A DNA stretch of 64,000 bases. Source: Miscanthus floridulus (lineage: Eukaryota > Streptophyta > Magnoliopsida > Poales > Poaceae). Where the stretch lies: positions 39,564,675 to 39,628,674 of the forward strand of contig NC_089593.1 in the NCBI RefSeq assembly GCF_019320115.1. The letters are read 5' to 3'. The notes below the pieces were generated by a model. The model worked only from the letters and a program-made list of their open reading frames with translations, was not told the DNA's origin and searched no databases. The translations under genes were made by a program, and so were the position numbers. Position 1 is the first letter of the stretch. Each line of letters begins with the position of its first letter. Positions 1 through 10,405 of the stretch are shown piece after piece.

Positions 1-120
1 TGCGTCCAAAATGATTTTTGATCCTATGGTATGTTTGACACAAACCGTGGACCTATCTTGCACTAATCCTAACACTGTATCCAAACGGACCAAAACGAGA
101 TTCCACTTGAGCCTCGTCAC
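1..120 (+). repeat. Partial class C monomer at left window edge
   Basis: The window opens inside a C monomer of the atttttgatcc marker subtype (tgcgtccaaaatg at base 1, tttgacac further on). The matching full monomer starts at 1180, where tgcgtcc is at 1197. The edge is an arbitrary cut in the array. Confidence 0.9.
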
Positions 121-251
121 CTAGGAGTTCTATCGGGTGCGGTCAAAATGATTTTCGAGCCTTGTTTGGAACAAACCGTGCACTTATCTTGCACTAATAC
201 TAATACTATCTCCAAATGGACTAAAACAAGATTCTACTTGAGCCTCATCAC
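121..251 (+). repeat. Representative class A monomer (131 bp)
   Basis: Monomers are phased here on ctaggag. Class A starts ctaggagttctatcgggtgc, followed by ggtcaaaatg, then ccttgtttggaacaaacc, and ends with the shared block gtgcac, cttgcact, ctccaaacgg, gattccacttgagcc. It lacks the 6 extra bases of class C. Most copies end their ttgg word in aac, where B and C have cac. Subvariants include agaagaaacc in place of ggaacaaacc (for example the monomer starting at 2114), gaggtc in place of gcggtc (monomers near 31265 and 34069), and ttgcaac (near 29155). Confidence 0.93.
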
Positions 252-382
252 CTAGGAGTTCCATCGGGTGCTTCTGAAATGATTTCCGAGCCTTGTTTGG
301 CACAAACCGTGCACCTATCTTTCATTGATACTAACACTATCTCCAAACGGACTAAAACAAGATTCCACTTGAGCCTCGTCAC
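252..382 (+). repeat. Representative class B monomer (131 bp)
   Basis: Class B starts ctaggagttccatcgggtgc, followed by cttctgaaatg or cttccgaaatg, then ccttgtttggcacaaacc. It is as short as A but shares ggcac with C, so it combines the A length state with the C base state at that word. Common subvariants are the form with ctacgagatccatcgg at its start (650, 1846), the form with gagacttgtttgg (1049), and the form with ccttggttggcac (4386). A frequent variant has ctttcattgatac where other monomers have cttgcactaatac. Confidence 0.92.
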
Positions 383-519
383 CTAGGAGTTCCATCAGGT
401 GCGTCCAAAACGATTTCTGAGCCTATGGTACATTAGGCACAAACCATGCACCTATCTTGCACTAAAACTAACACTATATCCAAATGGACCGAAACGAGAT
501 TTCACTTGAGCCTCGTCAC
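383..519 (+). repeat. Representative class C monomer (137 bp)
   Basis: Class C carries gtgcgtccaaaa or gtgcatccaaaa and the longer block cctatggtacgtttggcac (here cctatggtacattaggcac). Compared with ccttgtttgg of A and B this is a 6-base insertion and explains 137 against 131 bp. Two C states exist: gatttctgagcc and gatttctgatcc; the second creates a Sau3AI site (GATC). A marker subtype has atttttgatcc with tttgacac and cactaatcctaac (near 1200, 11761, 16703, 21514, 46534); it is a convenient ruler for the higher-order repeats. Confidence 0.93.
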
Positions 520-1196
520 CTAGGAGTTCTATCGGGTGCGGTCAAAATGATTTCTAAGCCTAGTTTGGAACAAACCGTGCAAATATCTTGCACTAATACT
601 AACACTAACTCCAAACGGCTAAAACAAGATTCCACTTAAGCCTCGTCATCTACGAGATCCATCGGTTCCTTCTGAAATGATTTCCGAGCCTTGTTTGGCA
701 CAAACCGTGCACCTATCTTGCACTGATACTAACACTATCTCCAAATGGACCGAAACAAGATTCCACTAGAGCCTCGTCACCTAGGAGTACCATCGGGTGC
801 ATCCAAAATGATTTCTGATCCTGTGGTACGTTTGGCACAAATCGTGCACCTATCTTGCACTGATACAAACACTATCTCCAAATGGACCGAAACAAGATTC
901 CACTTGAGCCTCGTCACCTAGGAGTTCTATTGGGTGCGGTCAAAATGATTTCCGAGCCTTGTTTGGAACAAACCATGCACCTGTCTAGCACTAATACTAA
1001 CACAATCTCTGAACGGACCGAAACAAGAATCCACTTGAGCCTCGTCATCTAGGAGTTCCATCGGGTGCTTCCGAAATGATTTCCGAGACTTGTTTGGCAC
1101 AAACCGTGCACCTATATTGCACTAATACTAACACTATCTCCAAACGGACTGAAACAAGATTCCACTTGAGCCTCGTCACCTAGGAGTACCATCGGG

Positions 1197-2797
1197 TGCG
1201 TCCAAAATGATTTTTGATCCTATGGTATGTTTGACACAAACCGTGCACCTATCTTGCACTAATCCTAACACTGTATCCAAACGGACCAAAACGAGATTCC
1301 ACTTGAGCCTCGTCACCTAGGAGTTCTATCGGGTGCGGTCAAAATGATTTCCGAGCCTTGTTTGGAACAAACCGTGCACTTATCTTGCACTAATACTAAT
1401 ACTATCTCCAAACGGACTGAAACAAGATTCTACTTGAGCCTCATCACCTTGGAGTTCCATCGGGTGCTTCTGAAATGATTTCCGAGCCTTGTTTGGCACA
1501 AACCGTGCACCTATCTTTCATTGATACTAACACTATCTCCAAACGGACTAAAACAAGATTCCACTTGAGCCTCGTCACCTAGGAGTTCCATCAGGTGCGT
1601 CCAAAACGATTTCTGAGCCTATGGTACATTAGGCACAAACCATGCACCTATCTTGCACTAAAACTAACACTATATCCAAATGGACCGAAACGAGATTTCA
1701 CTTGAGCCTCGTCACCTAGGAGTTCTATCGGGTGCGGTCAAAATGATTTCTAAGCCTTGTTTGGAACAAACCGTGCAAATATCTTGCACTAATACTAATA
1801 CTAACTCCAAACGGCTAAAACAAGATTCCACTTAAGCCTCGTCATCTACGAGATCCATCGGTTGCTTCTGAAATGATTTCCGAGCCTTGTTTGGTACAAA
1901 CCGTGCACCTATCTTGCACTGATACTAACATTATCTCCAAACAGACCGAAACAAGATTCCACTTGAGCCTCATCACCTAGGAGTGCCATAGGGTGCGTCC
2001 AAAACGATTTCTGAGCCTATGGTATGTTTGGCACAAACCGTGCACCTGTCTTGCACTAATACTAACACTATATCCAAACGGACCGAAATGAGATTTCACT
2101 TGAGCCTCGTCACCTAGGAGTTCTATCGGGTGCGGTCAAAATGATTTCTGAGCCTTGTTTAGAAGAAACCGTGCACCTGTCTTGCACTAATACTAACACT
2201 ATCTCCAAATGGACCGAAACAAGATTCCACTTGAGCCTCGTCACCTAGGAGTACCATCGGGTGCGTCCAAAATGATTTCTGATCCTATGGTACGTTTGGC
2301 ACAAACCGTGCACCTATCTTGCACTGATACTAACACTATCTCCAAATGGACCGAAACAAGATTCCACTTGAGCCTCGTCACCTAGGAGTACCATCGGGTG
2401 CATCCAAAATGATTTCTGATCCTATGGTACGTTTGGCACAAATCGTGCACCTATCTTGCACTGATACAAACACTATCTCCAAATGGACCGAAACAAGATT
2501 CCACTTGAGCCTCGTCACCTAGGAGTTCTATTGGGTGCGGTCAAAATGATTTTCGAGCCTTGTTTGGAACAAACCGTGCACCTGTCTAGCACTAATACTA
2601 ACACTATCTCTAAACGGACCGAAACAAGATTCCACTTGAGCCTCGTCATCTAGGAGTTCCATCGGGTGCTTCCGAAATGATTTCCAAGACTTGTTTGGCA
2701 CAAACCGTGCACCTATATTGTACTAATACTAACACTATATCCAAACGGACCAAAACGAGATTCCACTTGAGCCTCGTCACCTAGGAGTTCTATCGGG
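1197..2797 (+). repeat. Higher-order repeat unit b (12-mer, 1601 bp)
   Basis: This matches unit a at a shift of 1196 up to the B monomer starting at 1846, then at a shift of 1601 from 2382 on. The difference of 405 bp is exactly three extra monomers, C-A-C (137+131+137), at 1977-2381. The unit ends with a patchwork junction at 2650-2917. Confidence 0.88.
1977..2381 (+). repeat. 405-bp C-A-C block absent from unit a
   Basis: Monomer starts at 1977, 2114, 2245 and 2382 give 137, 131 and 137. In unit a the B monomer at 650 is followed directly by the C at 781, which matches the C at 2382. Either unit a lost these three monomers or unit b gained them. The breakpoints fall at homologous monomer positions, as expected for unequal exchange. 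Confidence 0.85.
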
Positions 2798-2917
2798 TGC
2801 GTCCAAAATGATTTTTGATCCTATGGTACGTTTGACACAAACCGTGCACCTATCTTGCACTAATCCTAACACTGTATCCAAACGGACCAAAACGAGATTC
2901 CACTTGAGCCTCGTCAC
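2650..2917 (+). repeat. Patchwork B/C then A/C junction monomers
   Basis: The monomer at 2650 begins as the gagac form of B but ends actatatccaaacggacc with aaaacgag, the ending of the atttttgatcc C subtype. The next monomer at 2781 begins ttctatc like A but continues gtgcgtccaaaatg and atttttgatcc like C. So a stretch of about 60 bp from near 2735 to near 2795 comes from a C/A boundary while both flanks keep the B/C context. This looks like a short conversion tract rather than a simple crossover. Confidence 0.7.
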
Positions 2918-5878
2918 CTAGGAGTTCTATCGGGTGCGGTCAAAATGATTTCCGAGCCTTGTTTGGAACAAACCGTGCACTTATCTTGCACTAATACTAA
3001 TACTATCTCCAAACGGACTGAAACAAGATTCTACTTGAGCCTCATCACCTAGGAGTTCCATCGGGTGCTTCTAAAATGATTTCCAAGCCTTGTTTGGCAC
3101 AAACCGTGCACCTATCTTTCATTGATACTAACACTATCTCCAAACGGACTGAAACAAGATTCCACTTGAGCCTCGTCACCTAGGAGTTCCATCGGGTGCG
3201 TCCAAAACAATTTCTGAGCCTATGGTACATTAGGCACAAACCATGCACCTATCTTGCACTAAAACTAACACTATATCCAAATGGACCGAAACGAGATTTC
3301 ACTTGAGCCTCGTCACCTAGGAGTTCTATCGGGTGCGGTCAAAATGATTTCTAAGCCTTGTTTGGAAGAAACCGTGCAAATATCTTGCACTAATACTAAC
3401 ACTAACTCCAAACGGCCGAAACAAGATTCCACTTAAGCCTCGTCATCTACGAGATCCATTGGTTGCTTCTGAAATGATTTCCGAGCCTTGTTTGGCACAA
3501 ACCGTGCACCTATCTTGCACTGATACTAACACTATCTCCAAACAGACCGAAACAAGATTCCACTTGAGCCTCATCACCTAGGAGTGCCATAGGGTGCGTC
3601 CAAAACGATTTCTGAGCCTATAGTATGTTTGGCACAAACCATGCACCTGTCTTGCACTAATACTAACACTATATCCAAACGGACCGAAATGAGATTTCAC
3701 TTGAGCCTCGTCACCTAGGAGTTCTATCGGGTGCGGTCAAAATGATTTCTGAGCCTTGTTTAGAAGAAACCATGCACCTGTCTTGCACTAATACTAACAC
3801 TATCTCCAAACGGACCGAAACAAGATTCCCCTTGAGCCTCGTCACCTAGGAGTACCATCGGGTGCGTCCAAAATGATTTCTGATCCTATGGTACGTTTGG
3901 CACAAACCGTGCACCTATCTTGCATTGATACTAACACTATCTCCAAACAGACCGAAACAAGATTCCACTTGAGCCTTGTCACCTAGGAGTACCATCGGGT
4001 GCGTCCAAAACGATTTCTGATCCTATGGTATGTTTGGCACAAACCGTGCTCCTATCTTGCACTGATACTAACACTATCTCCAAACGGACCGAAACAAGAT
4101 TCCACTTGAGCCTCGTCACCTAGGAGTTCCATCGGGTGCATCCAAAACGATTTCTGAGGCTATGGTACATTAGGCACAAACCGTGCACCTATCTTGCACT
4201 AATACGAACACTATCCAAATAGACCGAAACGAGATTCCACTTGAGCCTTGTCACCTAGGAGTTCTATCGGGTGCAGTCAAAATGATTTCCGAGCCTTGTT
4301 TGGAACAAACCGTGCACCTATCTTGCACTAATACTAACACTAACTCCAAACGGACCGAAACAAGATTCCACTTGAGCCTCGTCACCTAGGAGTTCTATCG
4401 GGTGCTTCCAAAATGATTTCCGAGCCTTGGTTGGCACAAACCGTGCACCTATCTTGCACTAAAACTAACACTATCTCCAAACGCACCAAAACAAAATTCC
4501 ACTTGAGCCTCGTCACCTAGGAGTTCCATTGGGTGCGTCCAACACGATTTCTGAGCCTATGGTACATTAGGCACAAACCGTGCACCTGTCTTGCACTGAT
4601 ACTAACACTATCTCCAAACGGACCGAAACAAGATTCCACTTGAGCCTTGTCACCTAGGAGTACCATCGGCTGCATCCAAAATGATTTCTGAGCCTATGGT
4701 ACGTTTGGCACAGACCATGCACCTTTCTTGCACTAATACTAACACTATATCCAAATGGACCAAAACGAGATTCCACTTGAGCCTCGCCACCTAGGAGTTC
4801 TATCGGGTGCGGTCAAAATGATTTCCGAGCCTTGTTTGGAACAAACCGTGCACCTATCTTGCACTAATACTAACACTATCTCCAAACGGACCGAAACAAG
4901 ATTCCATTTGAGCCTCGTCACCTAGGAGTACCATTGGGTGCGTCCATAACGATTTCTGAGCCTGTGGTACGTTTGGCACAGACCATGCTCCTATCTTGCA
5001 CTAATACTAACACTATATCCAAACGGACCGAAACGAGATTCCACTTGAGCCTCGTCACCTAGGAGTTCTATCGAGTGCGGTCAAAATGATTTCCGAGCCT
5101 TGTTTGGAACAAACCGTGCACATGTCTTGCACTAATACTAACACTATCTCCAAACGGACCGAAACAAGATTCCACTTGAGCCTCGTCACCTAGGAGTACC
5201 ATCGGGTGCGTCCAAAACGATTTCTGATCCTATGGTACGTTTGGCACAAACCGTGCACCTATCTTGCACTGATACTAACACTATCTCCAAACGGACAGAA
5301 ACAAGATTCCACTTGAGCCTCATCACCTAGGAGTACCATCGAGTGCGTCCAAAATGATTTCTGATCCTATGGTACATTTGGCACAAACCGTGCACCTTTC
5401 TTGCACTGATACTAACACTATCTCCAAACGGACTGAAACAAGATTCACTTGAGCCTCGTCACCTAGGAGTACCATCGGGTGCATCCAAAATGATTTCTGA
5501 TCCTATGGTACGTTTGGCACAAATCGTGCACCTATCTTGCACTGATACAAACACTATCTCCAAATGGACCGAAACAAGATTCCACTTGAGCCTCGTCACC
5601 TAGGAGTTCTATTGGGTGCGGTCAAAATGATTTCCGAGCCTTGTTTGGAACAAACCGTGCACCTGTCTAGCACTAATACTAACACTATATCTAAACGGAC
5701 CGAAACAAGATTCCACTTGAGCCTCGTCATCTAGGAGTTCCATCGGGTGCTTCCGAAATGATTTTCGAGACTTGTTTAGCACAAACCGTGCACCTATATT
5801 GCACTAATACTAACACTATCTCCAAACGGACTGAAACAAGATTCCACTTGAGCCTCGTCACCTAGGAGTACCATTGGG
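2798..5878 (+). repeat. Higher-order repeat unit c (23-mer, 3081 bp)
   Basis: The marker subtype recurs at 2798 and 5879. I read the order as C A B C A B C A C C C A B C C A C A C C C A B, with 12 long and 11 short monomers. That predicts 3085 bp, and single-base and two-base losses in three monomers (for example ctatccaaat at 4212 and agattcactt near 5443) bring it to the observed 3081. The first kilobase matches units a and b; the middle carries runs of consecutive C monomers, so the A-B-C rhythm is lost. Confidence 0.83.
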
Positions 5879-7740
5879 TGCGTCCAAAATGATTTTTGAT
5901 CCTATGGTATGTTTGACACAAACCGTGCACCTATCTTGCACTAATCCTAACACTGTATCCAAACGGAGCAAAACGAGATTCCACTTGAGCCTCGTCACCT
6001 AGGAGTTCTATCGGGTGCGGTCAAAATGATTTCCGAGCCTTGTTTGGAACAAACCGTGCACTTATCTTGCACTAATACTAATACTATCTCCAAACGGACT
6101 GAAACAAGATTCTACTTGAGCCTCATCACCTAGGAGTTCCATCGGGTGCTTCTGAAATGATTTCCAAGCCTTGTTTGGCACAAACCGTGCACCTATCTTT
6201 CATTGATACTAACACTATCTCCAAACGGACTGAAACAAGATTCCACTTGAGCCTCGTCACCTAGGAGTTCCATCGGGTGCGTCCAAAATGATTTCTGAGC
6301 CTATGGTACATTAGGCACAAACCATGCACCTATCTTGCACTAAAACTAACACTATATCCAAATGGACCGAAACAAGATTTCACTTGAGCCTCGTCACCTA
6401 GGAGTTCTATCGGGTGCGGTCAAAATGATTTCTAAGCCTTGTTTGGAAGAAACCATGCAAATATCTTGCACTAATACTAACACTAACTCCAAACGGCCGA
6501 AACAAGATTCCACTTAAGCCTCGTCATCTACGAGATCCATTGGTTGCTTCTGAAATGATTTCCGAGCCTTGTTTGGCACAAACCGTGCACCTATCTTGCA
6601 CTGATACTAACACTATCTCCAAACAGACCGAAACAAGATTCCACTTGAGCCTCATCACCTAGGAGTACCATAGGGTGCGTCCAAAACGATTTCTGAGCCT
6701 ATAGTATGTTTGGCACAAACCACGCACCTGTCTTGCACTAATACTAACACTATATCCAAACGGACCGAAATGAGATTTCACTTGAGCCTTGTCACCTAGG
6801 AGTTCTATCGGGTGCTTCCAAAACGATTTCTGAGCCTATGGTACATTAGGCACAAACCGTGCACCTGTCTTGCACTGATACTAACACTATCTCCAAATGG
6901 ACCAAAACAAGATTCCACTTGAGCCTTGTCACCTAGGAGTACCGTCGGCTGCATCCAAAATGATTTCTGAGCCTATGGTACGTTTGGCACAGACCGTGCA
7001 CCTTTCTTGCACTAATACTAACACTATATCCAAATGGACCAAAACGAGATTCCACTTGAGCCTCGTCACCTAGGAGTTCTATCGGGTGCGGTCAAAATGA
7101 TTTCCGAGCCTTGTTTGGAACAAACCGTGCACCTATCTTGCACTAATACTAACACTAGCTCCAAACGGACCGAAACAAGATTCCACTTGAGCCTCGTCAC
7201 CTAAGAGTACCATTGGGTGCGTCCATAACGATTTCTGAGCCTGTGGTACATTTGGCATAGACCGTGCACCTATCTTGCACTAATACTAACACTATATCCA
7301 AACGGACCGAAACGAGATTCCACTTGAGCCTCGTCACCTAGGAGTTCTATCGAGTGCGGTCAAAATGATTTCCGAGCCTTGTTTGGAACAAACCGTGCAC
7401 ATGTCTTGCACTAATACTAACACTATCTCCAAACGGACCGAAACAAGATTCCACTTGAGCCTCATCACCTAGGAGTACCATCGGGTGCGTCCAAAACGAT
7501 TTCTGATCCTATGGTACGTTTGGCACAAACCGTGCACCTATCTTGCACTAATAGTAACACTATCTCCAAATGGATAGAAACAAGATTCCACTTGAGCCTC
7601 ATCACCTAGGAGTACCATCGAGTGCGTCCAAAATGATTTCTGATCCTATGGTACATTTGGCACAAACCGTGCACCTTTCTTGCACTAATACTAACACTAT
7701 CTCCAAACGGACTGAAACAAGATTCACTTGAGCCTCGTCA
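5879..7740 (+). repeat. Higher-order repeat unit d, shortened copy of unit c
   Basis: Bases 5879 to about 6800 match unit c at a shift of 3081 (tagtatg at 3621 and 6702). From 6796 on the match continues at a shift of 2279 (the tcggctgcatcc monomers at 4654 and 6933). The 802-bp difference equals the six monomers from 3715 to 4516 (131+137+137+135+131+131). The copy fades near 7740, where the context changes to ccttggagttctatcggg. Confidence 0.82.
6796..6932 (+). repeat. Chimeric monomer, B-like head with C body (deletion junction)
   Basis: It starts ttctatcgggtgcttcc, like the B monomer at 4386, then switches to aaaacgatttctgagccta and acattaggcac of the C monomer at 4517. It sits exactly where the alignment to unit c jumps by 802 bp, so it is the fusion point of that six-monomer loss. 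The length is 137, so the fusion is in register. Confidence 0.8.
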
Positions 7741-10405
7741 CCTTGGAGTTCTATCGGGTGCAGTCAAAATGATTTCTGAGCCTTGTTTGGAACAAACCGT
7801 GCACCTGTCTTGCACTAATACTAACACTATCTCCAAACGGACCGAAACAAGATTCCACTTGAGCCTCGTCATCTAGGAGTTCCATCGGGTGCTTCTGAAA
7901 TGATTTCCGAGACTTGTTTGGCACAAACCGTGCAGCTATCTTGCACTAATACTAACATTATCTCCAAACGGACTGAAACAAGATTCCACTTGAGCCTCGT
8001 CACCTAGGAGTACCATCGGGTGCATCCAAAATGATTTCTGATCCTATAGTACGTTTGGCACAAACAATGCACCTATCTTGCACTAATCCTAACACTATTT
8101 CCAAACGGACCCAAACGAGATTCCACTTGAGCCTCGTCACTTAGGAGTTCTATCGGGTGCGGTCAAAATGATTTCCGAGCCTTGTTTGGAACAAACTATG
8201 CACTTATCTTGCACTAATACTAATACTATCTCCAAACGGACTGAAACAAGATTCCACTTGAGCCTTGTCACTTAGGAGTTCCATCGGGTGCTTTCGAAAT
8301 GATTTCCGAGCCTTATTTGGCACAAACCGTGCACCTATCTTTCATTGATACTAACACTATCTCCAAACGGACTGAAACAAGATTCCACTTGAGCCTCGTC
8401 ACCTAGGAGTTCCATCGGGTGCGTCCAAAACGATTTCTGAGCCTATGGTACATTAGGCACAAACCACGCACCTATCTTGTACTAAAACTAACACTATATC
8501 CAAACGGACCGAAACGAGATTTCACTTGAGCCTCGTCACCTAGGAGTTCTATCGGGTGTGGTCAAAATGATTTCTGAGCCTTGTTTGGAACAAACCGTGC
8601 ACCTATCTTGCACTAATACTAACACTAACTCCAAACGGACTGAAACAAGATTCCACTTAAGCCTCGTCATGTACGAGATCCATCGGGTGCTTCCGAAATG
8701 ATTTTCGAGCCTTGTTTGGCACAAACTGTGCACCTATCTTGCACTGATACTAACACTATCCCCAAACGGACCGAAACAAGATTCCACTTGAGCCTCGTCT
8801 CCTAGGAGTACCATGTGGTGCGTCCAAAATGATTTCTGAGCCTATGGTACGTTTGGCACAGACTATGCACCTATCTTGCACTAATACTAACACTATATCC
8901 AAACGGACCGAAACGAGATTCCACTTGAGCCTCGTCACCTAGGAGTTCTATCGAGTGCGGTCAAAATGATTTCCGAGCCTTGTTTGGAACAAACTGTGCA
9001 CATGTCTTGCACTAATACTAACACTATCTCCAAACGGACCGAAACAAGATTCCACTTGAGCCTCATCACCTAGGAGTACCATCGGGTGCGTCCAAAACGA
9101 CTTCTGATCCTATGGTACGTTTGGCACAAACCGTGCACCTATCTTGCACTGAGACTAACACTATCTCCAAACGGACCGAAACAAGATTCCACTTGAGCCT
9201 CGTCACCTAGGAGTACCATCGGGTGCGTCCAAAATGATTTCTGATCCTATGGTACGTTTGGCACAAACCGTGCACCTATCTTGCACTAATACGAACACTA
9301 TCTCCAAACGGACCAAAACAAGATTCCACTTGAGCCTCGTCACCTTGGAGTTCTATCGGGTGCGGTCAAAATGATTTCTGAGCCTTGTTTGGAACAAACC
9401 ATGCACCTGTCTTGCACTAATACTAACACTATCTCCAAACAGACCGAAATAAGATTCCACTTGAGCCTCATCATCTAGGAGTTCCATCGGGTGCTTCCGA
9501 AATGATTTCTGAGACTTGTTTGGGACAAACCGTGCACCTATCTTTCATAGATACTAACACTATCTCCAAACGGACTGAACCAAGATTCCACTTGAGCCTC
9601 GTCACCTAGGAGTACCATCAGGTGCGTCCAAAATGATTTCTAATCCTATGGTACGTTTGGCATAAACCGTGCACCTATCTTGCACTAATCCTAAAACTAT
9701 ATCCAAACGGACCGAAACAAGATTCCACTTGAGCCTCGTCACCTAGGAGTTCTATCGGGTGCGGTCAAAATGATTTCCTAGACTTGTTTGGAATAAACCG
9801 TGCACTTATCTTGCACTAATACTAATACTATCTCCAAACGGACTAAAACAAGATTCCACTTGAGCCTCGTCACCTAGGAGTTCCATCGGGTGCTTCCGAA
9901 ATGATTTCCGAGCCTTGTTTGGGACAAACCGTGCACCTATCTTTCATAGATACTAACACTATCTCCAAACGGACTAAAACAAGATTCCACTTGAGCCTCA
10001 TCACCTAGGAGTTCCATCGGGTGCCTCCAAAATGATTTCTGAGCCTTTGGTACATTAGGCACAAACCATGCACCTGTCTTGCACTAATACTAACACTATA
10101 TCCAAACGGACCAAAATGAGATTTCGCTTGAGCCTCGTCACCTAGGAGTTCTATCAGGCGCAGTCAAAATGATTTCTGAGCCTTGTTTGGAACAAACCGT
10201 GCACCTGTCTTGCACTAATACTAACACTATCTCCAAACGGACCGAAACAAGATTCCACTTGAGCCTCGTCACCTAGGAGTACCATTGGGTGCGTCCAAAA
10301 TGATTTCTGAGCCTATGGTACATTAGGCACAAACCGTGCACCTATCTTGCACTAAAACTAACACTATATCCAAACGGACCGAAACGAGATTTCACTTGAG
10401 CCTCA
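7741..10405 (+). repeat. Mixed satellite segment without a clear long higher-order period
   Basis: Monomers run A, B, C, A, B, C, A, B, C, A, C, C, A, B, C and so on. Individual subtypes are shared with both flanks: the atttctgatcc C forms as on the left, and B with gggacaaaccg and a tctttcatagatac block at 9520-9560 and 9910-9960. No gene, RNA gene or foreign sequence was seen here. Confidence 0.75.

Larger units (their letters stand above)
121..519 (+). repeat. A-B-C trimer, 399 bp, simplest local higher-order unit
   Basis: Successive ctaggag starts at 121, 252, 383 and 520 give spacings of 131, 131 and 137, summing to 399. The same A-B-C order repeats at 520 to 780 plus 781 to 917, at 918 to 1179 plus 1180 to 1316, and in many later places. 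Because 399 is divisible by three while 131 and 137 are not, reading frames come back into register once per trimer, which explains why similar short open frames recur. Confidence 0.9.
1..1196 (+). repeat. Higher-order repeat unit a (9-mer, 1196 bp)
   Basis: The marker monomer at base 1 recurs at 1197, and the intervening monomers match the next unit subtype by subtype (A, B, C, A with a 130-bp length, B with ctacgagatcc, C, A with ctattggg, B with gagac). The 1196 length equals three trimers (3 x 399 = 1197) minus one base lost in the A monomer at 520, where cggctaaaac replaces cggaccgaaac. Confidence 0.88.

Noticed and set aside
130..142. CENP-B box in ttctatcgggtgc
   Set aside because: It shares TTC and CGGG with the mammalian box, but the spacing is wrong and the required CG after TT is absent. 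I do not call a CENP-B site.
190..215. Telomere-like tract in cactaatactaacac
   Set aside because: It is only a short internal near-repeat of actaat/actaac and does not match the plant telomere unit ccctaaa.
4183..4389. 68-codon plus-strand open frame
   Set aside because: It spans an A monomer whose two-base loss (ctatccaaat) lets the frame stay open a little longer; it is repeat sequence only.
8536..8733. Family of 60-69 codon minus-strand open frames (8536, 10406, 13168, 15080, 15348, 18110, 20159, 23319, 28564, 38065, 43704, 59236)
   Set aside because: All are the same reverse-strand reading of the monomer, bounded by stops in the ctaggtga region. They recur with the HOR period and share no start context. 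They are shadows of the satellite.
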